Origin: an uncultured Collinsella sp.
GTDB taxonomy: Bacteria; Actinomycetota; Coriobacteriia; Coriobacteriales; Coriobacteriaceae
Direction of reading: 5' to 3'
Length of the DNA: 12,101 nucleotides
Assembly: GCA_959028445.1 (NCBI GenBank)
Contig: CAUFRY010000051.1
Location: 1-12,101 of the forward strand
Made by a program: the position numbers and the translations under genes. This document shows, piece by piece, positions 5,328 to 12,086 of the stretch (position 1 is the stretch's first letter; the number at the start of each line of letters is the position of its first letter). Under the pieces are notes generated by a model. It made no database searches, was not told the origin of the DNA, and saw nothing but the letters and a program-made list of their open reading frames with translations.

Positions 5328-6788
5328 ATGAGCGAGAACGATTCCCAGCGTCCCCAGGATGCGGGCAACGCCGGCGAGACGCAGCAGCAGCCGCGTGTGC
5401 AGGTGGAGTCGACGCCTGCCGGCAACAACATTCCCTACGTGCAGGCTTACGACACACAGACCGGCAAGCCGCTGGGCGGCCAACAGGTTGTAAACAAGCA
5501 CACGGTGGTCAAGACCAAAACCAAAAAGCTGCCGATCTTTATTACGGCACTCGCCGGCTGTGCATGCGGTGCCCTGCTGGTCATCGCGCTCATTATGAGC
5601 GGCACGCTCAATATTGGCGGCGGCAGGAACGTCGTGACGGCGGGTGCTTCGGGTTCGTCGACGCAAAAGATTACGATCGACTCCGAGGACACCACACTTG
5701 CCGAGGCCGTTTCTGCCAAGGCCCTGCCCTCCGTCGTTTCCATCACCGCCACTTCGAGCGGCAGCCAGAATGGCTCGCTTTCGCAGTCTGCCGACGAGTC
5801 GGATGGCTCGGGCAGCGTCGGCTCGGGCGTTGTGCTCGATACCGAGGGTCACATCCTCACCAACAACCACGTGGTCGATGGTTACGACCAGTACGTGGTG
5901 ACCATGGACGACGGCACCACCTACGAGGCCGAGTTCGTGGGCAACGATGCTTCGAGTGACCTGGCCGTCATCAAGCTCAAGGATGCAGACGCCTCCAAGC
6001 TCACCCCGATCGAGATCGGCGACTCCTCCAAGCTCAACGTGGGCGAGTGGGTCATGGCGATCGGCTCGCCGTTCGGCAACGAGCAGTCTGTCTCCACGGG
6101 CATTGTGTCGGCGCTGTATCGCTCCACGGCCATGAGCTCTACCAGTGGCAACACCATCTACGCCAACATGATCCAGACCGATGCCGCCATCAACCCGGGC
6201 AACTCCGGCGGCGCGCTCGTCAACGACAACGGCGAGCTCGTGGGTATTAACTCGCTCATCGAGAGCTATTCGGGCTCCAGCTCGGGCGTGGGCTTTGCCA
6301 TTCCCGTTGACTACGCCAAGAACATTGCCGACCAGATCATCGACGGCAAGACGCCGGTTCATCCGTACTTGGGCGCCACGCTTTCGAGCGTCAACGCGCT
6401 CAACGCCCGCACCAACAAGCTGAGCACCGATAGCGGCGCGTATGTGGCGAGCGTTGTCGAGGACGGTCCCGCTGCCAAGGCCGGTATCCAGGAGGGCGAC
6501 GTTATCACCAAGCTGGGTGACGACGAGATCACGAGTGCCGACGGCCTGATTATTGCGCTGCGTAGCCACGAGGTGGGCGAGAAGGTCGAGATCACGCTCG
6601 TGCGCGGCAAGGACGAGAAGAAGGTCACTGTCGAGCTGGGCTCCGACGAGGAGCTGCAGAACCAGCAACAGGACGACAGCTCGACTGACACCGGCAACGG
6701 CGGTATTACCGACGAGCAGCTGCGCCAGTACCTGGAGGAGCTGCTGGGCCAGCAGGGCCAGGGACAGGGCTACGGCCAGGGTTACTAA
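5328..6788 (+). CDS. htrA: Membrane-anchored HtrA/DegP-like serine protease with PDZ domain
   Basis: A 486-residue trypsin-like quality-control protease acting outside the membrane. A charged, Gln-rich cytoplasmic tail (1-67) precedes one membrane helix (about 68-91, LPIFITALAGCACGALLVIA). The protease domain (about 120-340) has a complete triad: H181 (TNNHVV), D211 (SSDLAVIK) and S293 (GNSGGAL). A single PDZ domain follows (about 345-437; YLGATL, GPAAKAGIQEGDVI). The C-terminus is low-complexity (QQGQGQGYGQGY). This layout is typical of actinobacterial and Firmicute HtrA/PepD. The ATG at 5328 has GAAAGGA at 5313-5319; an upstream in-frame TTG at 5289 lies in the hairpin loop and is rejected. 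It is monocistronic between a leader hairpin and a strong terminator. Paralogues are common in the family, so the exact htrA/degP name is a family label. Confidence 0.93.
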   Translation: MSENDSQRPQDAGNAGETQQQPRVQVESTPAGNNIPYVQAYDTQTGKPLGGQQVVNKHTVVKTKTKKLPIFITALAGCACGALLVIALIMSGTLNIGGGRNVVTAGASGSSTQKITIDSEDTTLAEAVSAKALPSVVSITATSSGSQNGSLSQSADESDGSGSVGSGVVLDTEGHILTNNHVVDGYDQYVVTMDDGTTYEAEFVGNDASSDLAVIKLKDADASKLTPIEIGDSSKLNVGEWVMAIGSPFGNEQSVSTGIVSALYRSTAMSSTSGNTIYANMIQTDAAINPGNSGGALVNDNGELVGINSLIESYSGSSSGVGFAIPVDYAKNIADQIIDGKTPVHPYLGATLSSVNALNARTNKLSTDSGAYVASVVEDGPAAKAGIQEGDVITKLGDDEITSADGLIIALRSHEVGEKVEITLVRGKDEKKVTVELGSDEELQNQQQDDSSTDTGNGGITDEQLRQYLEELLGQQGQGQGYGQGY

Positions 6789-6814
6789 CGAGTCGCTCCA
6801 CACATACCGAAGCC

Positions 6815-6854
6815 AGAGGGGCTGTCCCGCCAAGTACGGGACAGCCCCTCTTTT
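6815..6854 (+). terminator. Intrinsic terminator of htrA
   Basis: AGAGGGGCTGTCCCG (6815-6829) and CGGGACAGCCCCTCT (6837-6851) form a perfect 15-bp stem with a 7-nt loop, followed by TTT. It is a very stable rho-independent terminator 26 nt after the htrA stop. Its GGGGCTGTCCC core resembles the GGGGAC-type intergenic repeats, so it may derive from one. Confidence 0.9.
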
Positions 6855-6859
6855 CGTAC

Positions 6860-6890
6860 TGATCCCTTGGGGACGGAGGAAAACGGATCA
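6860..6890. repeat. REP-like element with GGGGACGG core
   Basis: TGATCC (6860-6865) and GGATCA (6885-6890) are 6-bp inverted arms around a centre holding GGGGACGGAGG. It sits directly after the htrA terminator. It shares the GGGGAC core with the elements at 5127-5157 and 10358-10372, and is probably the same class of dispersed intergenic sequence. Confidence 0.45.
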
Positions 6891-7021
6891 TTTTGAGCTG
6901 GCGAGGTGGTTAACCCCGGTCCGACGGCTGCCGATTCGGTGCGCTTTGAGACCGCTATTCGGCCCCATCGCGACCGGTGGTACTCTTGTATCCGTTTGAA
7001 ATCGAGCGAAGGAGTGCCGCT

Positions 7022-9250
7022 ATGGAGCAATCGAGCCTGTTTGGTGACGGCGTGGACATCGATACCGAAACGCCCACGAGCGCGGATGCCACCGCACCGA
7101 CCGATGCCCGCGCCCAGGCGGCGGCACGCGCGGCCGAGCTGCGCCACGAGCTCGACTACCACGCCTACCGCTACTACATGCTCGATGCGCCCGAGATTAC
7201 GGACGCCGCCTTCGACAAAATGCTCATCGAGCTGCAGGAGATCGAGGCGGCCTATCCCGATCTGGTGACCCCCGACAGCTATACCCAGCGCGTGGGCGGC
7301 TACGTGAGCGAACAGTTTACGCCGGTCACGCACATGGCACGCATGTATTCCATGGACGACGCCATGGATCTTGATGAGCTTGACGCGTGGCTCCAGCGCA
7401 CCGAGGATGCACTTGGCGCCGGCAGCGTCACCTATACCTGCGAGCTCAAGATTGACGGCCTGGGCGTGGCGCTTACCTATCAGAATGGCACCTTCGTGCG
7501 CGCGGCCACGCGCGGCGACGGCACCACGGGCGAGGACGTGTCGCTCAACGTGCGCACCATCAAGGACGTGCCCATGCACCTGTCCGAGCCGGCGCTTGCC
7601 CACATGGGCGCCGACCGTGAGCGCGCCATCGAGGTCCGCGGCGAGGTCTACATGCCCAAGGGCAGCTTTGTGCGCCTGAACGACGAGGCCGATGCCGAGG
7701 GCCGCGATCCCTTCGCCAACCCGCGTAATGCCGCTGCAGGATCCCTGCGCCAAAAGGACCCCAAGGTCACGGCGCGCCGCGACCTGGCCACCTTTATCTA
7801 CGCCATCGCCGATACCGACCCGCTGCACGTCCACAGTCAGCGCGAGTTCCTCGACTGGCTGCGTAGCGCCGGCTTTAGCGTCAACCCCAACGTGGCCCGC
7901 TGCGCCACGCCGGCCGAGGTCCACGAGTTCTGCGCCCAGGCGCTCGAGCATCGCGGCGACCTGGACTACGACATCGACGGCGTGGTCGTAAAGGTCGACA
8001 GCTTTCAGCAGCAGCTCGACCTGGGCTTTACCGCCCGTGCACCGCGCTGGGCTATCGCCTTTAAGTTCCCGCCCGAGGAAAGGCAGACCATCCTGCGCGA
8101 GATCCGCATCCAGGTGGGCCGCACCGGTGTGCTCACGCCGGTCGCGGAGTTCGATCCGGTGACGGTCGCCGGTTCCACCATTGCGCGCGCCACACTGCAC
8201 AACATCGATGAGATCCGCCGTAAGAACGTGCGCGAGGGCGACACCATCATCGTGCACAAGGCGGGCGACGTCATTCCCGAGGTCGTGGGCCCGGTGCTCG
8301 ACAAGCGTCCGGCCGATTCGGTCGACTGGCAGATGCCCGAGGTCTGTCCCGTGTGCGGTAGCCCCGTGGTCCACGAGGACGGCGAGGTCGCTTACCGCTG
8401 CGTCTCCGTCGACTGTCCCGCGCAGCTCAAGGAGCGCCTGCTCCACTGGGTGAGCCGCGGCTGCATGGACGTCGACGGCCTGGGTGACGAGATTGTCGAC
8501 AAGATGATCGCCGCCGGTCTGATTCACGATGTCGCGGATTTCTACCAGCTCACGGTCGATGACATCGCCGGCCTGGACACGGGCCGCGTGTATGCCAGCT
8601 CCAACAGCAAAAAGGGCGTCAAGAAGGGCGATCCCATTCCGGTTGGTATCAAGACGGCCGAGAAGATTATCGCCGAGCTTAACAAGTCCAAGAGCCAGCC
8701 GCTCGGGCGCGTACTGTTTGCCTTGGGTATCCGCCATGTGGGCAAAAGCGTGGGCGAGGTCATCGCCGAGCGATTCTTATCGATTGACAAGCTCATCTTG
8801 GCGAGCGAAGAGGACATCGCCGAGTGCGAGGGCATCGGTCCCAAGATTGCGGCGAGCGTCAAACAATTCCTGGCCGTGCCCGAGAACCTCGCCGTGCTGG
8901 AGCGCTTGCGTCAGGCGGGCCTGTCGCTTGAGGCCGACTTGGGAGCTGCACATGCACAGGCCGCAGCCGATGCCGGCGTAGCGGGCGAGCTCGCCGACGC
9001 ACAGCCGCTCGCGGGCCTGACGTTTGTGCTGACCGGTACGCTCGTAAACCGCACGCGCGACGAGGCGGGTGCCGCGCTCAAGGTGCTCGGCGCTAAGGTT
9101 TCGGGCAGCGTGTCGAAGAAGACGAGCTACCTGGTCGCCGGTCCCAAGGCAGGCTCCAAGCTCACCAAGGCCGAGCAGCTTGGCGTGCCCGTGCTGGACG
9201 AGGACGCGCTCGAGCAGATCCTTGCGACCGGCGAGGTGCCCCAGGCTTAG
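7022..9250 (+). CDS. ligA: NAD-dependent DNA ligase LigA
   Basis: A 742-residue ligase that seals nicks in replication and repair using NAD. Domains in order: Ia (about 30-95, LRHELDYHAYRYYMLDAPEITDAAFD), adenylation domain with catalytic K143 in ELKIDGLG and later motifs RGEVYMP, NPRNAAAGSLRQKDP and DIDGVVVK, OB fold, a Cys4 zinc finger (C442, C445, C460, C465), helix-hairpin-helix repeats (LFALGIRHVG, ECEGIGPKIAASV), and a C-terminal BRCT domain (about 662-738, LTFVLTGTL). An unusual stretch of roughly 20 residues (about 520-541, rich in Lys, Gly and Ser) lies at the start of the HhH region. The N-terminal 28 residues are a low-conservation extension. The ATG at 7022 has AAGGAG; an in-frame GTG at 6977 is rejected. 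Essential and normally single-copy. Confidence 0.97.
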   Translation: MEQSSLFGDGVDIDTETPTSADATAPTDARAQAAARAAELRHELDYHAYRYYMLDAPEITDAAFDKMLIELQEIEAAYPDLVTPDSYTQRVGGYVSEQFTPVTHMARMYSMDDAMDLDELDAWLQRTEDALGAGSVTYTCELKIDGLGVALTYQNGTFVRAATRGDGTTGEDVSLNVRTIKDVPMHLSEPALAHMGADRERAIEVRGEVYMPKGSFVRLNDEADAEGRDPFANPRNAAAGSLRQKDPKVTARRDLATFIYAIADTDPLHVHSQREFLDWLRSAGFSVNPNVARCATPAEVHEFCAQALEHRGDLDYDIDGVVVKVDSFQQQLDLGFTARAPRWAIAFKFPPEERQTILREIRIQVGRTGVLTPVAEFDPVTVAGSTIARATLHNIDEIRRKNVREGDTIIVHKAGDVIPEVVGPVLDKRPADSVDWQMPEVCPVCGSPVVHEDGEVAYRCVSVDCPAQLKERLLHWVSRGCMDVDGLGDEIVDKMIAAGLIHDVADFYQLTVDDIAGLDTGRVYASSNSKKGVKKGDPIPVGIKTAEKIIAELNKSKSQPLGRVLFALGIRHVGKSVGEVIAERFLSIDKLILASEEDIAECEGIGPKIAASVKQFLAVPENLAVLERLRQAGLSLEADLGAAHAQAAADAGVAGELADAQPLAGLTFVLTGTLVNRTRDEAGAALKVLGAKVSGSVSKKTSYLVAGPKAGSKLTKAEQLGVPVLDEDALEQILATGEVPQA

Positions 9251-9270
9251 GACATCGATAATCAAATTAG

Positions 9271-9310
9271 AAAACCTCCCGGAAAGGTTGATACTTTCCG
9301 GGAGGTTTTT
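9271..9310. terminator. Intrinsic terminator after ligA
   Basis: AAAACCTCCCGGAAAG (9271-9286) and CTTTCCGGGAGGTTTT (9294-9309) give a perfect 16-bp stem with a 7-nt loop. The right arm ends in TTTTT, and the left arm begins with AAAA, so it can work in both directions. It lies 20 nt after the ligA stop codon. Confidence 0.93.
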
Positions 9311-9327
9311 ATTTGGGCGTGGTGGCG

Positions 9328-9355
9328 GGCAGCATGATCTGCGTCATGTAGGTTG
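9328..9355. repeat. 28-bp direct repeat, copy 1 (left edge of toxin-antitoxin island)
   Basis: This segment matches 10661-10688 at 25 of 28 positions in the same orientation; the core GATCTGCGTCA is identical. Read on the minus strand it encodes TYMTQIMLP, followed by ATTPK and a stop inside the ligA terminator tail. Copy 2 encodes TYVTQITVP in the same frame. It is likely a C-terminal gene scrap or a recombination footprint. Confidence 0.6.
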
Positions 9356-9467
9356 CTGAGGGTGACCCTGCGGAGCGGTGTCGTTCCGGAGCGATAGAAG
9401 ATTCATACAAAGCAAAGGGGCCCCGCAGTGAGGTCCCACAACTGGGCTGCCCCATTGTAATGAGTTT

Positions 9468-9501
9468 TATACACTTTAACATTAACATTAACGTGTATAC
9501 T
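9468..9501. promoter_or_regulatory. Operator/promoter region of the Phd-like/PIN module
   Basis: TATACAC (9468-9474) and GTGTATA (9493-9499) are perfect 7-bp inverted arms. Between them are three tandem hexamers, TTTAAC, ATTAAC and ATTAAC (9475-9492). TATACT at 9496-9501 is a good -10 candidate overlapping the right arm. The position, about 35 nt before the antitoxin start, fits autoregulation by a Phd/YefM-type antitoxin. The region is AT-rich compared with its surroundings. Confidence 0.6.
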
Positions 9502-9534
9502 TAGCAGTGAAGATATATGTTGAGAGGAGCAGTT

Positions 9535-9927
9535 ATGGTTACCGTCGCGTTTTCGGAACTGCGCCAAAACCTTACGCAGGTGGCCGAAAAGGTTGCCAAT
9601 GAGGGCGAGGAGGTTGTGGTCTTCAAGCGGAGCAAGCCGTTGTTCAAGATCGTGCCGCTCGACTATCAAGGCCCGGTTGCAGTGGAATATGACGCTGCCC
9701 AGGAGCGTGGGGGCGCAAAACCGACGTGCGACACGGGCAAGCCCAAGCGCGACGTGGGTACGATGTGGCATCCCAAGATCACCTGGAAGGAGATCCGTGA
9801 GATGCTCGCGGAGAATGAGGACTACCAGGAGTATCTCGATATCGTGGCTAACATGCCAAAGGGAACGCCGCTCGATACGATGACGGTTGAAGATGAAAAG
9901 CGCGTCGCGAGGGAGCGCTACCTATGA
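9535..9927 (+). CDS. Phd/YefM-like antitoxin with long C-terminal extension
   Basis: A 130-residue protein. Residues 1-42 (VTVAFSELRQNLTQVAEKVANEGEEVVVFKRSKPLFKIVPL) match the N-terminal DNA-binding and dimerisation half of Phd/YefM antitoxins. The C-terminal part (about 75-130; WHPKITWKEIREML, MTVEDEKRVARERYL) is longer than in classic Phd proteins of about 80-90 residues and presumably wraps the toxin. The ATG at 9535 has GAGAGGAG at 9522-9529; an in-frame ATG at 9517 has no ribosome site. The stop overlaps the toxin start in ATGA, implying translational coupling. It likely neutralises the PIN toxin and represses the operon through the palindrome at 9468-9499. Pairing of a Phd-type antitoxin with a PIN toxin is inferred from adjacency. 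Confidence 0.82.
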   Translation: MVTVAFSELRQNLTQVAEKVANEGEEVVVFKRSKPLFKIVPLDYQGPVAVEYDAAQERGGAKPTCDTGKPKRDVGTMWHPKITWKEIREMLAENEDYQEYLDIVANMPKGTPLDTMTVEDEKRVARERYL

Positions 9928-10346
9928 GGGCATTTCTCGATACCAATTTTCTGCTCGATTGCGTGCTTCCGGGCCGGCCGGAGCACGCAGCGGCGCAAAC
10001 GATCAAGGGGCTCGTTGACGTGGGGCTTATCGAGGGCGTTGTTTCGGCCTGCTCTCTCAAGGACGTGTACTACATTCTCACTAAACAGGCAGGCGAGGCG
10101 CGCGCCCGCGAGGTAGTGCGCGACTGTCTTAAGAGCTACTCGGTAGAGCCTCTCGACCAAGAAGCTTGTTTTACCTCCGCCTATTCCGATGAGCCGGACT
10201 TTGAGGACGGCTGTATCCGTGCGATGGCCGAGCGTGCCGGCGTGGACTTTATCATCACGCGTGACCGCGCCGCTTTTGTGCGCTCGACCATCAAGACCTT
10301 CTCGCCTGCAGAGTTCATCCGTGCGTTTCCGATTCCGGAGGAGTAA
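9924..10346 (+). CDS. PIN-domain ribonuclease toxin (VapC-like)
   Basis: A 140-residue single PIN domain, a metal-dependent RNase fold. The acidic residues are D6 (FLDTNFLLD), D47 (SLKDVYYILTK, where many VapC proteins have Glu), E94/D95 (DFEDGCIRAMAERAGVDFIITRD) and D114. This set looks sufficient for Mg-dependent catalysis. The start ATG shares four bases with the antitoxin stop, and GAGGGAG at 9909-9915 provides a ribosome site. VapC toxins cleave initiator tRNA or rRNA; the target here is unknown. The typical VapC partner is VapB, whereas the gene in front is Phd/YefM-like. No truncation or frameshift is apparent. A REP-like palindrome follows 12 nt after the stop. Confidence 0.87.
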   Translation: MRAFLDTNFLLDCVLPGRPEHAAAQTIKGLVDVGLIEGVVSACSLKDVYYILTKQAGEARAREVVRDCLKSYSVEPLDQEACFTSAYSDEPDFEDGCIRAMAERAGVDFIITRDRAAFVRSTIKTFSPAEFIRAFPIPEE

Positions 10347-10357
10347 AACCGCCATAT

Positions 10358-10372
10358 CGGGGACTGTCCCCG
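10358..10372. repeat. GGGGACTGTCCCC palindrome (REP-like)
   Basis: CGGGGAC and GTCCCCG are perfect 7-bp arms around a single T. No T-run follows, so it is not a terminator. It lies between the PIN toxin and the decayed Phd gene, close to where homology to Phd begins, and belongs with the other GGGGAC-core elements in the window. Confidence 0.6.
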
Positions 10373-10388
10373 GCGTTTGGCGAGCTTG

Positions 10389-10599
10389 TTGGGAGGCTCC
10401 TGGTCCAGTGACTGTTACAAAAAACGGCTATAGCAAATTTGTTGTACTTCGATCTGAAGACTATGACTTCATGGTTCAGGAACAGGCTAAGGCTCGTCTG
10501 ATGGCTCGTATAGCTGTGGCCGAGCAGGAGCGTGCTGCTGGCATGGCGCGTGATGCCTTTGAGGCTCTCGATGACCTTGAGGCAAAATATGGCCTATAA
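10389..10599 (+). pseudogene. 5'-truncated Phd/YefM antitoxin remnant
   Basis: The frame encodes EAPGPVTVTKNGYSKFVVL followed by RSEDYDFMVQEQAKARL and about 30 more residues, ending KYGL. This matches the middle and C-terminal parts of Phd/YefM antitoxins paired with RelE/ParE toxins. The N-terminal SxxR DNA-binding portion is missing. Upstream sequence in another frame (FGELV) suggests a frameshift plus loss at or near the palindrome at 10358-10372. A GTG at 10408 could start a 63-residue peptide, but there is no clear ribosome site. The stop overlaps the start of a RelE-like fragment by 11 nt, preserving the original operon layout. Without its DNA-binding half it cannot be a normal autorepressor. 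Confidence 0.65.
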
Positions 10600-10684
10600 C
10601 GTCAAGATTCTGCCTTCAGCCGAACGTTTTCTGGGCGGTTCTTACTTTGCTGGGGCAACCGGCACCGTGATCTGCGTCACGTAG
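10589..10684 (+). pseudogene. 3'-truncated RelE/ParE toxin remnant
   Basis: ATG at 10589 opens a 31-codon frame. The first 15 residues (MAYNVKILPSAERFL) are the conserved N-terminus of RelE/ParE toxins; the next 16 have no resemblance and run into the 28-bp repeat before a TAG. Homology stops near 10633. The catalytic C-terminal half is gone, so this is a scar of a second toxin-antitoxin module, not a working toxin. The 11-nt overlap with the upstream Phd remnant is the usual layout of such operons. Confidence 0.6.
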
Positions 10685-10739
10685 GTTGTGGGGTCGTCGC
10701 TGATGATGTCGTCGATAAGGGCGATTTCGCGTTGCCCCG
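10642..10739 (-). pseudogene. C-terminal gene fragment of unknown family, contains repeat copy 2
   Basis: On the minus strand an open frame reads REIALIDDIISDDPTTYVTQ and then ITVPVAPAK before a TAA at 10642-10644. It has no start codon and opens after an in-frame stop at 10756-10758 inside the MATE gene, so only a tail of a former gene is present. TYVTQITVP repeats the peptide encoded by copy 1 at 9328-9355. I do not recognise the parent family. A chance open frame is possible, but the repeated peptide with the stop at a similar distance argues against it. Confidence 0.4.
10661..10688. repeat. 28-bp direct repeat, copy 2 (right edge of toxin-antitoxin island)
   Basis: This segment matches 9328-9355 at 25 of 28 positions, same orientation, about 1.33 kb apart. 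The two copies bracket the Phd-like/PIN genes and the Phd/RelE remnants. Confidence 0.6.
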
Positions 10740-12086
10740 CTACGCTGTCAACTTGTCAAAAGCCCCGCGGCGGTTGAGTACGGTGAATGCCATCACGCAA
10801 ATGACTGCCGACAGAATTGACCCGCACGGCGAGGCGATGCCCATGGGAAACAACGTATCGGAATAGGCGTTCGACAGCAGCCACGCGCCCGGCACGCGAA
10901 TGAGCGCTACGGCCAGCACGTTGTGCGCAAAGCCGATGTAGCTCTTGCCGTATGCAGCGAAAAAGCCGCTAAAGCAAATGTGGATGCCGGCAAAGATTGC
11001 GTCGAAAATGTAGCTGTGCATATAGCCGGTACCGGCCGCGACAACCGCGGGATCCTTGGCAAAAAAGCCGATAAACGCCGGCGCCACCAGCCACATCAGC
11101 ACCGTGATTAGGCAACCGTACACTACCGATATGGTCATGGCGTCCTTGAGTACCTGACGTGCACGGTCGCCCTTGCCCGCGCCGGCGTTTTGCGCTGTGA
11201 GCGCGCTGACGGTGGCACCCATGGAACTCGGCACAATGAACAAGAAGCTGATCATCTTTTCGACCAGGCCTACGGCGGCGGCGTCGACGAGCCCTCGGTG
11301 GTTGGCGATGACGGTGATAAACATAAACGCCACCTGGATGCAGCCGTCCTGCACGGCCACAGGCACGCCGATCTTAAGAATGCTGCCGAGCACCTCGGGC
11401 TGGGGGCGCAGGTCGCTGCGCTTAACGTGGATGTTCGTGCGGCGGCTCTTGAGCCACACGAGCGCGAGGGCAACGCTGGCCGTCTGGGCGGTTACCGTGC
11501 CGAGCGCCGCGCCCACGGGGCCGAGCCCCATGTGGCCGATGAACAGAAAGTCGAGCGCGATGTTGATGATGCATGCCACGCCGATCACGTACATGGGCGA
11601 GCGCGAATCTCCCAGCCCGCGAAAGATGGCCGAAAGAATGTTGTACGCGGCGATAAAGGGAATGCCGATAAAGCAGATACGCAGGTAGGCGGCGGTTCCT
11701 TCGACCGCCTCGGGTGGCGTGCCAATGAGCGCCACAACCTGTGGGCATAGTGCAAGCAAGATGACGGCCAGCACCACCGAGACACCCATAAAGAGCGTAA
11801 TGGTGTTGCCGATGGCGGTCTCGGCGCGGTCGAAGCGGCGCGAGCCCACGGCGTGGCCGACGATGACCGTCGTTCCCATGGCCAGACCCACGAGCGTCAC
11901 GGTAATGATATAGAGCGTCTGAGCGCCATTGCCCACGGCGGTGATGCCGGCAGCGCCGCTAAACTGCCCCATCATGTACAGATCGGCCATGCAATAGAGC
12001 ATCTGCAAAAAGTACGAGAGCATATAGGGCAGGGCAAAGACCGCGATGGTCTTGAGGACATTGCCGTGTGTGAGGTCGTGTTCCAT
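10740..12086 (-). CDS. MATE-family multidrug/cation antiporter
   Basis: A 448-residue inner-membrane transporter with about 12 hydrophobic helices, the normal MATE length. The N-terminus (LTHGNVLKTIAVFALPYMLS, then LQMLYCMADLYMMGQFSG) is the family opening, with D35 in helix 1 at the position of the conserved cation-coupling Asp of NorM/DinF. The second half repeats the fold (IGVPVAVQDGCIQVAF, SSMGATVSALTAQNAGAGKGDRA). MATE proteins export cationic drugs and other compounds using Na+ or H+ gradients; the substrate cannot be read here. ATG at 12084-12086 is the natural start by family comparison, but only 15 nt lie upstream in the window, no ribosome site is seen, and the frame stays open to the edge. 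It runs convergently toward the toxin-antitoxin island, and no terminator is seen after it. Confidence 0.93.
   Translation of the reverse strand: MEHDLTHGNVLKTIAVFALPYMLSYFLQMLYCMADLYMMGQFSGAAGITAVGNGAQTLYIITVTLVGLAMGTTVIVGHAVGSRRFDRAETAIGNTITLFMGVSVVLAVILLALCPQVVALIGTPPEAVEGTAAYLRICFIGIPFIAAYNILSAIFRGLGDSRSPMYVIGVACIINIALDFLFIGHMGLGPVGAALGTVTAQTASVALALVWLKSRRTNIHVKRSDLRPQPEVLGSILKIGVPVAVQDGCIQVAFMFITVIANHRGLVDAAAVGLVEKMISFLFIVPSSMGATVSALTAQNAGAGKGDRARQVLKDAMTISVVYGCLITVLMWLVAPAFIGFFAKDPAVVAAGTGYMHSYIFDAIFAGIHICFSGFFAAYGKSYIGFAHNVLAVALIRVPGAWLLSNAYSDTLFPMGIASPCGSILSAVICVMAFTVLNRRGAFDKLTA

Noticed and set aside
6705..6785. Gln/Gly repeats at the HtrA C-terminus as a repeat element
   Set aside because: They are in frame and are simply a low-complexity protein tail.
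5304..6833. Long minus-strand open frame (509 codons) across htrA
   Set aside because: It is a shadow of a high-GC gene. The plus-strand frame has a complete protease triad and PDZ domain, while the minus frame has no recognisable domain.
6785..8737. Long minus-strand open frame (650 codons) across ligA
   Set aside because: Antisense to clear LigA motifs; its composition (Val, Gly, Ala, His, Arg rich) is typical of a GC-rich shadow frame.
9417..9424. GGGGCCCC palindrome before the Phd-like/PIN operator
   Set aside because: Short and expected by chance in GC-rich DNA; no link to a promoter or second copy was found.
9309..9488. Possible small minus-strand gene ending in TYMTQIMLPATTPK
   Set aside because: It overlaps the operator of the PIN module and the ligA terminator. 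Only the last 10 or so codons resemble anything else in the window, so it is treated as a repeat or fragment.
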